A stretch of 64,000 nucleotides of DNA from Anthostomella pinea (Eukaryota > Ascomycota > Sordariomycetes > Xylariales > Xylariaceae). Numbering within the stretch: the first letter of the stretch is position 1; each line of letters begins with the position of its first letter. Below the pieces are notes generated by a model, which was not told the origin of the DNA, did not search any database, and was given only the letters and a program-made list of their open reading frames with translations. The stretch lies in NCBI GenBank assembly GCA_963556695.1, contig CAUWAG010000003.1:7254001-7318000 (forward strand). Reading direction: 5' to 3'. Of this stretch, positions 23,744 to 33,381 are shown piece after piece. The position numbers and the translations under genes were made by a program.

Positions 23744-25978
23744 ATGGGTCTCACAGCAGACCACCAGCGGCATCGGTCCTCTGGCGCCTCTGCCGCGCAT
23801 CGCGCCGTCGAGTTCGCGCAACAGGCCGAGAAGCTCTCGCACCACACCGTCCAGAACAACGAGCACCCGGACGCCGTCGCCGTCGAGGCCGTCTTCGTCA
23901 CCCCTCAAGACCCCGTCATCGTGACGGCCGACGGAAACCGGCTGCCAGCCGTGCCCCTCGAAGAAGCCCATAAGTTGAACATGCTGAAGGAGGAGCTGAA
24001 GAACGAATCGCCGCAGCATGCGATCGAACACATTGAGGAGAACGAGCACGCTGAGGAGGAGGAGGATGAACACGCGCCGCCGGACACGCGCGCTGGGGAG
24101 GATTCGACGAAGAACCTGCTGAATATATCGTCCGATGCGAATGGCTCCGCCATGCAGAAGTCTGCCAGGGGCTCGTTGGAGCAATCGATGCCGCCATCGC
24201 ACACGAACCCCCTATTTCCACCCCTGCCCCTGTACGGGCCCCCCTCGATTCTCCGCAACCTCCAATGCAACATCTTCCGGATCTCGGCGTTCTTTCTGAG
24301 TGCAGGGTTCCTGGGGGTGATTGTCCTTGGATCTCTGTTCACAAGTATACCCATATGGTCAGCAAGGTTATGGAGGCGATTGACTTTCCGCCATCCGGAC
24401 GCTACGAGACCGTTTCATGAGGAGGAGGTGCGGAGGGCGAACCTGCGCAGGGAACAGGAGAGGTCGTGGAAGAGGAGGACATCCCAGGATCGGGGTCCCG
24501 AGGACCACGAAAACTCCGCAGGCGACGGGGGTTTCGTCCCGACCGAGGGCGGGCCGGATCCCGTCATTTGCGATGTCGCATACTACGCGCGACGCGTCGG
24601 CCTCGACATCGAGGAGTACCAGGTGCAGACCGAAGACGGATTCATTATCGACTTGTGGCATGTTTACGACCCTACAGAATACACGAGGTTAGACGAGTCG
24701 GAAAGGGCATATCGCGGACCGGAAACGTTCACGGGCGAGAACAGAAAGCGGCTCAAGGACCCGAGCCCGAAGCGCAAGTTTCCCGTTCTGCTCATGCACG
24801 GTCTCCTCCAGAGCGCTGGCGCGTACTGCGTCAACGATGACGATTCGCTGGCTTTCTATCTGTGCAAGTCTGGCTACGATGTCTGGTTGGGCAACAACCG
24901 GTGTGGGTTCAGACCGAAACATGTCTTGCTGGACTACACGGATCCGCGCATGTGGGCTTGGAACATCCGTCAGATGGGCGTCTTTGACCTGCCGGCCCTG
25001 ACCTCGCGCGTGCTTTTCGAGACTGGGTTCGAGAAGATTGGCCTTGTCTGCCATTCGCAGGGCACTACCGAAACCTTCGTTGCTCTGGCCAAAGAACAGC
25101 GGCCGGACCTGGGGGAGAAGCTCACCGTGTTCTGTGCGCTCGCGCCAGCAGCCTATTCCGGTCCTTTGATCGGCAAGATGTACTTCAAGTTCATGCGCGT
25201 GATATCGCCGGCCTTGTTCCGGATCATGTTTGGGATCCATGCCTTCATACCCCTGATGATGACCATGCATGCCATACTCCCGGCCAGCATCTACGGGTGG
25301 CTCGGCTACAAGGTCTTCTCGTTCCTGTTCGACTGGACCGATCTACGATGGGAACGCGCTCTGAAAACTCGGATGTTCCAGTTCGCACCCGTGTACGTGA
25401 GCGCCGAGTCGATGCGCTGGTGGCTCGGCCGGGAGTGCTTCGCCAAGCACAAGTGCATCCTTTCTACAAAGGAGGAGTGGCAGACGGAGGAGAGAGAAGA
25501 CGAGACGGACGGGCCGCTGGCCGACACGAACAGTCAGCAGCGCAGAGACTCGGCCGTGTCGCATACTCACAGGCCGGAAGAGTCTAGACAGCGGGGTAAG
25601 AAGCAGACCAAGGGCTCTCGGGCGTGGTACAACGAGCAAGTCTGCCCGTTCGCCATCTGGGTGGCCGGCAACGACGACCTGGTCGACGGCAGGAGACTCC
25701 TGCGGCGCTTCGAGCGTGGCAGAGAGCCCCACGTCAGGATGGTCCACAGCAAGGTGATCCCCGAGTACGAGCACCTCGACGTCATCTGGGCCATGGACGC
25801 CGTCAACCAGATCTTCACCGAGGTGCGGGAGGTGCTGTGGAAGACGTGCGATGCCCGGGACAGGTGTAGGGTCCCGAAGGGCTGCGAGAGCGTGGATGCC
25901 TGGACACCACCTACGAGCACGGCCAACGACGACGACGACGAAGAGGAAGCCGAACGATCGAGCAGCGACTCGCCGTAA
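23744..25978 (+). CDS. Membrane-anchored steryl-ester / acid lipase (Tgl1-Yeh family)
   Basis: Alpha/beta-hydrolase of the acid lipase / steryl ester hydrolase group, which frees sterols and fatty acids from storage lipids. Single exon, 744 residues, start in good context (GCCATGG). Order: a hydrophilic acidic N-terminus (EEEEDEH), one membrane segment at about 178-205 (FFLSAGFLGVIVLGSLF), the lid/partner domain start PVICDVAYYARRVGLDIEEY with VQTEDGFIIDLWHV, MHGLLQSAGAY (oxyanion region, about 351), DVWLGNNRCG, the nucleophile elbow CHSQG (Ser438), AWYNEQVCPFAIWVAGNDDLVDG with the likely catalytic Asp, and YEHLDVIWA with the catalytic His. A charged insert at about 582-625 separates core and C-terminal part. 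The elbow has Cys in place of the first Gly. Yeast relatives sit on lipid droplets or the plasma membrane; location here is inferred. Confidence 0.9.
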   Translation: MGLTADHQRHRSSGASAAHRAVEFAQQAEKLSHHTVQNNEHPDAVAVEAVFVTPQDPVIVTADGNRLPAVPLEEAHKLNMLKEELKNESPQHAIEHIEENEHAEEEEDEHAPPDTRAGEDSTKNLLNISSDANGSAMQKSARGSLEQSMPPSHTNPLFPPLPLYGPPSILRNLQCNIFRISAFFLSAGFLGVIVLGSLFTSIPIWSARLWRRLTFRHPDATRPFHEEEVRRANLRREQERSWKRRTSQDRGPEDHENSAGDGGFVPTEGGPDPVICDVAYYARRVGLDIEEYQVQTEDGFIIDLWHVYDPTEYTRLDESERAYRGPETFTGENRKRLKDPSPKRKFPVLLMHGLLQSAGAYCVNDDDSLAFYLCKSGYDVWLGNNRCGFRPKHVLLDYTDPRMWAWNIRQMGVFDLPALTSRVLFETGFEKIGLVCHSQGTTETFVALAKEQRPDLGEKLTVFCALAPAAYSGPLIGKMYFKFMRVISPALFRIMFGIHAFIPLMMTMHAILPASIYGWLGYKVFSFLFDWTDLRWERALKTRMFQFAPVYVSAESMRWWLGRECFAKHKCILSTKEEWQTEEREDETDGPLADTNSQQRRDSAVSHTHRPEESRQRGKKQTKGSRAWYNEQVCPFAIWVAGNDDLVDGRRLLRRFERGREPHVRMVHSKVIPEYEHLDVIWAMDAVNQIFTEVREVLWKTCDARDRCRVPKGCESVDAWTPPTSTANDDDDEEEAERSSSDSP

Positions 25979-27097
25979 TGTTTAATTGTAACCAGTGCTT
26001 GCAATACATTTTGGGATGGGATGGCGTGGGGTCCGCATTATGGGAGTCGAAACGGCTGCCTGCTTTACGCTGTTATGCTTTACGAGTAGTATACGCTGGA
26101 TACAAAGAGACGACGGGACGCATTGGATACATATACATCCTTTGTACTTGTATGTTGTTAGAGCGGAGGCGGTGTCAACATGGGGAACGGAGTTGATGTT
26201 TATAGAAGGTATGCTTTACCGCATACGAGTCGTTATACCACCTTATCACAGGTGTAGTCAGCATCGAGCGTCTTGACCTGGCGCAACATGAAGAAAGCTT
26301 CGAGTAAAAGTGCCATGACTTGTTCAGTCCATGGATAACCAGCAAACACGCGCGGCAACTTCTCCCTGGAGCATCTTTTGCATCGTGAATTGACCTCGAC
26401 TCAAGGCTTCTCATTACTGTGTGTTATTATTGGCACTCGAATCTGGCGCTACATCCCGTCCCCAATATTCCCCGCACTCGGCGTTTTAAACCCCAATCTA
26501 ATCGGCTCCGGGGCGAGCTAGTCAACGATGGTGTGTCGAAGAACGTGGAGGATGTGGGGATGATGGCCAAACTAAGACCTGTTGGAAGGGTTTTGTGAGT
26601 CGCCTGGCTCTACAACCATGACTTGGATCAGTTGGCATCAACAGGAAGAGATCTGCCCGGTGTGAGATAAGTTGGAAGGTAGCCTTGATTTATGTATTTG
26701 CCCTTTACTCTGAATTCCGAATTCCGTCCGGATGCTCCAAATGTCCCCGTAGTGGACTTCGGCCAACGCTCGCGGCCGTGGGGTATAGACGAGAGACCGG
26801 CGGGTGCTTAGCCGAGGGGGCGGTTCCCAGTATCGTCACTCCTGGACCGGGGACCTCGGGAAGGACCTCGGGAGTCAAGGGGCCTTCAAGGATGCACCAA
26901 CCCTGCCTTGCTGCTCAACTCTCTACCTGGGGTATCTTACATGTTCACTTCACAAACATACTCTTACGCTTCTTGGAAGTTAAGATGCACGACCTGTCAT
27001 ACATAGACTATAATTCATCTGCAACTTTCTAGGAACTGGTTACACCATCACACCTCACTATAGCCCATCTCCCTGAACAGTACATCAAGACGTCATC
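25979..27097. other. Intergenic region between lipase and acyl-CoA ligase
   Basis: 1.1 kb holding the 3' end of the lipase transcript and the promoter of the ligase. No gene or repeat supported. Confidence 0.4.
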
Positions 27098-29008
27098 ATG
27101 CCGGTGAAGTCGCTCCACGCGGATCTCGACATCCCAGACCTAGACTTATGGACCTATCTGTTCGAGAGGAAAGACAAGCCATTTCCTGATGACAAAGGTA
27201 TTCTTTCCACCCCGAACCGGCAGAGACAGACAGACAGACACCTGAGTCTACCTTATAAAGCTACCCCAACCTAACATCCAAGCCAGCAATCTACATCGAC
27301 CCCGACACAGGCCGCTCCTACACCTGGGCGCAGACCAAAGCCGCGGCCACCGCCTTCGGGCGCGGCCTGCGCGCGCAATGGGGTTTTGGTAAGGGCGACG
27401 TGCTGGGCTTCTTCTCGCCCAACAGCGTCGACTACGCGCCGGTATTCTTCGGCGCCCACTGGGCCGGTGGCTGCGCCTCGACCGCCAACCCGGTCTACAC
27501 GGCCTCGGAGCTGGCATTCCAAATGAAGGACTGCGGCGCGAAAGGGATCGTTACGCAGCTGGCCCAGCTGCCAGTCGTCCGCGAGGCCGCCGCCGCCATC
27601 GGGTTGTCCGAGGACCGCATCATCCTGCTCGGCGACGGGCGGGACCCGAGTGGGCGGTTCCGGCACTTCACTGAGATCCAGCCGACAGGGCTTCTGAGCG
27701 GGTTGACACGACGCGCGACCGTCGACCCGGCGCGGGATGTTGCGTTTCTGGTGTATAGTTCCGGCACGACGGGGCTGCCGAAGGGCGTGGTACTCACGCA
27801 CCGCAACATCGTGGCTAACCTCGCGCAGCTCGAGTTCATGGACAGCCGCTTCAACGGCCTGCACCACGCGGGCGGGCCCGACGGCCAGGGCGACAAGCAG
27901 CTCGCCATCCTGCCCTTCTTCCACGTGTACGGGCTGACGTGCATAGCGCTGGCCAGCATCCGCATGGGGCTGCCCGTGATCATCCTGCCGAAGTTCGAGC
28001 TCGAGCGCGCGTGCCGCGCCATACAGGACCATGGCGTCAGCTTCGCGTCGATCCCGCCGCCGGTCGTGCTGGCGCTCGCCAAGCACCCGGCTGTCGGCAA
28101 GTACGACCTGTCGAGCGTCAAGTGGCTGAACTCGGGCGCGGCGCCGCTGGGACGTGATCTGGTGGACTTGGTGTGGAATCGTTTGATGATCCCCGTGATG
28201 CAGGGCTACGGGCTGTCCGAGACGGCGCCGACGCTGACCAAGGGCGTCGTGGCCGACTGGAAGCGGTACAACGGATCCGTTGGCAAGCTTTTGCCTAACA
28301 TCGAGGCGCAGATCGTCGATCTGGCGGGCAACGAGCTGCCGGCGGGAGAGGAGGGCGAGCTCTGGGTCCGGGGGCCGAATGTGTTTCCTGGATACCTCAA
28401 CCGGCCCGAGTTGCAGAAGGATACGTTCAGCGAGGAGGGGGGATACTTCCGCACGGGCGATATAGGGTATTTTGATGCGAAGGGAAACTTGTATATCACG
28501 GACCGGCTGAAGGAGTTGATCAAGTATAGTGAGTTTACCCCATTTTCTTTCCTACTGTTTAGTCTCTCTCTTCTCTAAAATACCTATGACCAATTTATAT
28601 CATCATCCACAATCCCCATCCCCAATCACACGAACACCCACCACCCATCACCCACTAACCCGCTACTCCAAAGAGGGATTCCAAGTAGCCCCCGCGGAGC
28701 TCGAGGGCCTGCTCCTCGGCCACGCCGAGATCGCCGACGTCTGCGTGATCCCGGCGCACGACGCGCAGCGCGAGACCGAGGTGCCGCGCGCGTACGTTGT
28801 CCTCAAACCCGAGGTCGCGCGCACCGACGACAAGGCGGCCGAGATCGCGGCCTGGCTCGACGGGCGCGTGGCCCGGCACAAGCGCCTGCGCGGCGGCGTG
28901 CGCTTCGTTGACGAGGTGCCCAAGAACGCGAGCGGCAAGCTGCTAAGGAGGGTGCTGAAGGATGCGGCGAGGAAGGAGGACCGGGTCACCGAGGGGGCGA
29001 AGTTGTGA
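27098..29008 (+). CDS. 4-coumarate-CoA-ligase-like acyl-CoA ligase with PTS1 (AKL)
   Basis: Adenylate-forming enzyme that activates an aromatic or fatty acid to its CoA thioester. Three exons: 27098..27197, 27287..28528 and 28674..29008 (558 residues, the usual length). The second junction gives ELIKY-KGFQVAPAELE, the conserved hinge. Motifs: SSGTTGLPKG (P-loop, about residue 189), LPFFHVYG, YGLSETAP (about 341), YFRTGDIGYFD (about 420), and the catalytic Lys in NASGKLLRR (about 532). The protein ends GAKL; AKL fits the peroxisomal targeting consensus [SAC][KRH][LM]. The matrix location suggests activation of fatty or phenylpropanoid acids for beta-oxidation, or a step of secondary metabolism. 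Substrate cannot be read from sequence. The C-terminal domain exon and upstream exon are both GC-rich, as in neighbours. Confidence 0.93.
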
Positions 29009-29647
29009 GGGTTTTGGGTGGATTGTGAGTGTGGGAAGAAAACAATGGGACTGTGGAGTCATGTTTATGAGAACGGATAGGGTTGTGCGTGTTGGAAGAT
29101 CTTATAAAGAAACAGCAGTAGCTGGTTAAAGTCACAAGTGAAGATATCAAAGTCGACGAGACCACGAGGGAGAATGAAGACACGAGGGACGTCAACTTGG
29201 AAACCCAGGGAGCTGTATATACATAAGTTTTGTATGATAAATGACTCAATATATGTGCAGTATTTTTCAAGTAAACTGTGTCTATACACATCGTTTTGTA
29301 CATTTGTACAGTTGGCCTTCCAACTTTCTCTTCCATCCCAGTCTAGACGACTTCATGAGAAGAGCCGATGATCTCATCCACGTGTTTTACAGGCGTTTCC
29401 AACTAACGCCGAGTGTGAACCCTCAGGTCTATAAGTCCATCCCCAGATGGCTCAAGTAAGTCTTCCGACTCTCCAGCCCAGCTCCCTGGGGACTTCCAGA
29501 GTAAGGAGTTCTGATCCCCCATGTTATGTTCTTACAGCCACCAGGCCCTTGGCCCAGCTCCACCTTCATATCATCTCACAACATCACCCATTCACCATCT
29601 CACCACCTCCCCCATCCACCTATTCACTCATACGGCAGCCAGACAGC
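29009..29647. other. Convergent 3' region
   Basis: 640 bases between the stops of the acyl-CoA ligase (plus) and ATP11 (minus). AT-richer than the flanks, no gene supported. It must hold both transcript ends. Confidence 0.4.
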
Positions 29648-30775
29648 TCAAGCCAGCCGCTCACTCTCCTCCAGCAGCCTCTCAACACTAAACTTCCCAT
29701 CCCCACGTCCAAACTCCTCCAACAACCTCCTCTTCGCGCCATACCCCTCGCCGCCCTTGCCCTCCTCGCCGTAGAACCGCTGCATCAGCATGACCAGCCA
29801 CTGCGCATCCTGGACGCTGGCGCCGCGCCCATCGACCACACTGCCCGCCATGAGAACCACGCCCCCTTGCACCCCGCGCTCATCCGACAACCCCACCCCT
29901 TCCACCTCCGTCCCGTGATCCCAGTAGTGCGTAATGCTCGTGTGCGGCTGCGCCCACTCCCCGCGGGCCTTGTACTCGGCGAGCTGCGTGAACAGCACGG
30001 TGCTGGTGCGCGAGGCCTTGTCGAACACCCACTGCAAAAAATGAATCTCGGCGCCTTGGCCGTCGCGCGGCACGGGCAGCACGAACGCTGGGTGCCTCCG
30101 CGCCGTATCCTCGAGGGCCTCATGCGTCGCCGCAGGCACCACGGCGCACAGCGAGTTGGCCGACGCAGCGTGCCGCAGCCGCCACACGGCCGAGAGCTCC
30201 GGCAGCGGCAGCGCGCGCGCCTTGGGGAGGTCGAGGATGGCCGAGAGCGGCTTTATGGGCGGTTTCGTGGCGGTCGTGCTGTCGCGGACTGCGCCTGCTG
30301 CTGCTTGCGTCGGTGTCTGTGTTTGGGATCCTAACCCTGGCGTCGAGGGCACAGGCGGCGGCCTTTGGCTCAGCCCGTCCGCGCTCGGCGCCGCCGTGTG
30401 CGGCAGGGGGCTCGGCTCCGCGTCGGCGAGCAGGGCGTCGAGCCCGGGCACGGAGACGCTGTCGCGCTTCTTCAGGTCCTGGATGCGGTCGGCGTAGGCT
30501 TCCTTCAGGCGGTCGATGTCGCCGCCGAGCCCCTGCTCGCGCGCCTTGCGGTCGAGCTTCTCGCGGTACTTCTCGGTGACGCTGCGCTGGGCGGCCTGCG
30601 TCGTGGCGAGGAACCGCACGTCGTGAACCTGTGCCCAGCGCCGCTGCAGTCGCGACGTGTAGGGCAGGACGGCGCGGGGCAGCTGGGCGTTGTGGAGGTT
30701 GAGGGTGCTGAGGGTGCTGCTGCTGCGTCCCAGACCCAGCACGTTACGCAGGGTTGGGAGGCGCGCCGTGGCCAT
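29648..30775 (-). CDS. ATP11: ATP11, mitochondrial F1-ATPase assembly chaperone
   Basis: Atp11 binds free F1 beta subunits in the matrix until they pair with alpha. Single exon, 375 residues. The N-terminus is rich in Arg, Ser and Leu and lacks acids (MATARLPTLRNVLGLGRSSS), a mitochondrial presequence. Residues about 65-105 are a charged helix (EKYREKLDRKAREQGLGGDI, RIQDLKKRD), then a Pro/Gln-rich linker. The family domain runs from KPLSAILDLPKARALP to the end, with VWRLRHA, FVLPVPRDGQGAEIHFLQW, TSTVLFTQLAEYKARGEWAQ, THYWD and VVLMAGSV. Transcribed toward the acyl-CoA ligase and divergent from the CVNH gene. Confidence 0.95.
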   Translation of the reverse strand: MATARLPTLRNVLGLGRSSSTLSTLNLHNAQLPRAVLPYTSRLQRRWAQVHDVRFLATTQAAQRSVTEKYREKLDRKAREQGLGGDIDRLKEAYADRIQDLKKRDSVSVPGLDALLADAEPSPLPHTAAPSADGLSQRPPPVPSTPGLGSQTQTPTQAAAGAVRDSTTATKPPIKPLSAILDLPKARALPLPELSAVWRLRHAASANSLCAVVPAATHEALEDTARRHPAFVLPVPRDGQGAEIHFLQWVFDKASRTSTVLFTQLAEYKARGEWAQPHTSITHYWDHGTEVEGVGLSDERGVQGGVVLMAGSVVDGRGASVQDAQWLVMLMQRFYGEEGKGGEGYGAKRRLLEEFGRGDGKFSVERLLEESERLA

Positions 30776-31656
30776 TGTGGGTGGAGGGTCTAAGGAATCA
30801 GGATTGGACTATTATATTTCGGATTCGGATGAGATGTTGGTCACGGTACCGGCCGGTTCCAGTGTCGCGTCTATTGAGGCGGTTGTTGGCTGATTTGTTG
30901 AGCTGTTGAAGGCAGTCAAGATTTAATCATTTTCGACTGTTGAAGCGGATGCTATCGTTATCGCCGCTGAGACTATTATCATGACGGAGTCACGGACAGA
31001 TTCGAGGAACGTGGGGAATGTGGGGCACTCCTACATCGGACCCTTCAACTTCATGTTGCCGCAATGCCGCCCCGACCAACTGGCAACGATCCATGCTGCC
31101 ATGATTCCTTTTCTTACTAATAATAACAGCAGATGGCGATATGAGATCCCGCGAAGATTGGTAACTACCTTAGTTTCTCTCCAAGACTGTTCTCAAGCCA
31201 GGATAGCTGAATCGTTGATAATGCCTAGGATTTGAAGTCTTATGCCCCCTTTTACACATATAATTCTGGACCACGATACTTGCGTTAAGGTTGTTGTCCG
31301 GAGAAGCGTGTCAGACCAGGTCAGCCAATGGAGCGTATTACAAGATTGCACTGCCTCGGAGGAGCACAGCACCATCGCGTGAGACGAATGCCACCGTGTC
31401 GAGAGTGTTGCCATGTGACGGGCCGTGGGTGTTCGCATGTGAGAGGTTATTTCCATGTTTGCTACCTGAGCGGAGGAAGGTGTTGTTTGTTGGGTGGCTG
31501 TGCAGCTCCTTCTTCAGCTCGACCAACGTCTTTCCCTCCACTACCTCGTGAACTTATTTCATAAGCGGTATCGCATACTCCACAAACCCTCCACAACTCC
31601 TCCTTCTAACGTATCACTCTGTGTAGTTACATCTGAATCACATCACATCACCAAAG
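30776..31656. other. Divergent promoter region, ATP11 / CVNH gene
   Basis: 881 bases between opposite start codons. No gene supported; short frames at 30981-31235 and 31291-31564 have no recognisable features. Confidence 0.4.
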
Positions 31657-33090
31657 ATGACTCGCTACCCACCTACAGGCCCAGGCCAAGAAGGCGACAT
31701 TCAAGGCAGAGGCGACAATCAAGGCAGAGGCGACTATCAAGGCAGCAGCAGCGCCTACGGATCCCAGCAACCCAACGAGCCAGACTGGAGAAACTACAAT
31801 TCTGGAGAAGGGCAAGCCCGAGGCTACCAGCAACAGCCCAGCCAGCCTCAACGCGGTAGCTATGGCCAAGGAGCCGCGCAAAGCTACTACCCAGGAGGGC
31901 AAGGCTACCAGCAGCAACAGCCTCAACGCGGTAGCTATGGCCAAGGAGTCGGGCAAGGCTACTATGGCTCCAACTTCCCGGCTTACTATTACCGGCGGGA
32001 TCCCAATCAAGGCGATGCCAGCGGCATACCATACTATCCAGGTGGACTGCATCAAACTCCACCAGGGCCAGGAGCATCACAGCTCCCTGCATACGGGCAG
32101 CAGCAACAGTACTCGCCGCCGCAGCAAGCCCCGGCGTCCAGCTATGGGGGTGGTCAATATTCGCCACCCGATTGGGCTGCATACGGGCATTGGCCGCAGC
32201 CATACGTGCCTATCCCAACTGCCGGCCAACCTCTTCCGCCTGGCGGCGCCGAGGCCGACCGTGGCTTGATGGGCGCCGTAGCCGGTGGTGCAGCAGGTGC
32301 CTACGGCGGCCATAGGATGGGCCACGGCATCATGGGCGGTATCGGAGGCGCAGTCGCCGGGTCCATTCTCGAGGACGCGTTAAAACAGCACAACAAGAAA
32401 GACAAGAAGCCCAAGCAGCGCCGCGGTTCGAATTCCAGCTCTTCTTCCAGCAGCTCTTCTTCCTGCGATGACGATGAGAAGCGTGTGATGGCAGGAAACT
32501 TCTCTGCTAGTTTGGATGTTCGCATGGAGGGTCGATGTACGCTTGTTGCGGAGTGTTTTGATGTCGAGGGTCGTCGTCACACGTCCCATCTGGACTTGAA
32601 CGAGTGCTTGACCAATAACGGTGGCCGGCTACAGTGGCTCAAGGGTGGCAACTTTGCCGCCAGTGCACGTACCATCACGCTCACCGACGGTGGTGCGGTG
32701 CTGGTGGCTGATTTGGGTGATGGACGCGGTGGATGGAATTATGTCAAGGTCCTTCTGAACGAGAGGATCACGAATGATAACGGGAGGTTGCACATGCTTT
32801 GCGCTGTTGGTGGTCCTTCTTGTTTCCGAAGAGCCCTCCCATGGAAGGGTGCGGGGAACCCATGTTGCGAACACCGCAGGCGAGGGGATGGAAGGTTATT
32901 AAGGGGGTCACCTGAGCTACCTTACCCCGATATATGTATGGTAGATCCCAGGTCTTCTGGCATTCTTAATCCAACGTCCCCTCAACTATCCTCCATCATT
33001 GCCCCTCGACCAAGCCTAGGCCTGCTTCATCCGCGGGCTTTAAGATGCTCACCAAGTTCGAAGTGTGGGTTCATGTATGCTTGGACTTGA
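31657..33090 (+). CDS. CVNH lectin-domain protein with Gln/Tyr/Gly-rich N-terminus and glycine zipper
   Basis: Single open frame, 477 residues. Residues 1 to about 200 are low complexity: Gln, Gly, Tyr and Pro, with repeats QPQRGSYGQG (twice) and SYGGGQYSPPDWAAYG. Residues about 204-245 are Gly/Ala-rich (GLMGAVAGGAAGAYGG, GIMGGIGGAVAGSILED), a glycine-zipper pattern. A basic linker (KKDKKPKQRR) and a run of ten Ser precede a cyanovirin-N homology domain at about 278-381: NFSASLDVRM, SHLDLNECLTNNGGRLQW, ITLTDGGAVLVADL, VKVLLNERITNDNGRL. CVNH domains bind mannose-type glycans. There is no signal peptide, so the protein is probably intracellular. The last 95 residues, after the CVNH domain, look unlike coding sequence; the true end may be earlier through an unseen intron or a lost stop. 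Confidence 0.85.
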   Translation: MTRYPPTGPGQEGDIQGRGDNQGRGDYQGSSSAYGSQQPNEPDWRNYNSGEGQARGYQQQPSQPQRGSYGQGAAQSYYPGGQGYQQQQPQRGSYGQGVGQGYYGSNFPAYYYRRDPNQGDASGIPYYPGGLHQTPPGPGASQLPAYGQQQQYSPPQQAPASSYGGGQYSPPDWAAYGHWPQPYVPIPTAGQPLPPGGAEADRGLMGAVAGGAAGAYGGHRMGHGIMGGIGGAVAGSILEDALKQHNKKDKKPKQRRGSNSSSSSSSSSSCDDDEKRVMAGNFSASLDVRMEGRCTLVAECFDVEGRRHTSHLDLNECLTNNGGRLQWLKGGNFAASARTITLTDGGAVLVADLGDGRGGWNYVKVLLNERITNDNGRLHMLCAVGGPSCFRRALPWKGAGNPCCEHRRRGDGRLLRGSPELPYPDICMVDPRSSGILNPTSPQLSSIIAPRPSLGLLHPRALRCSPSSKCGFMYAWT

Positions 33091-33381
33091 AAATATTGTT
33101 TCGATTTACAAACATGCCGAAGGCAAGCAAAGCAGCCTAATCAAATTGTCAAGTAATGAACACAGCGTACAGCTAACGCGGTCTGCCTCGTGAGGCATGG
33201 CCGCCTTCCCACATCATATCTCTATCCCCCATCTGTCTCTCTCGGCAGATGCTGACCAACCTGACACAAATCAGCTCTAGATCCAGGTCTATTTTCTAAC
33301 GGGCCGGGCGCGTTCTTTCGTCTCCTCTAATAGGGTATCGTGTTGGTTTGTGGTTGCGTTTCTTCTCATTCGTGTGGCACT
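33091..33381. other. Convergent 3' region
   Basis: 291 bases between the stops of the CVNH gene and CCP1. No gene or motif of note. Confidence 0.4.

Noticed and set aside
29447..30334. Long plus-strand frame opposite ATP11
   Set aside because: It is the complement of a confidently identified gene and has shadow-type composition (His, Pro, Arg).
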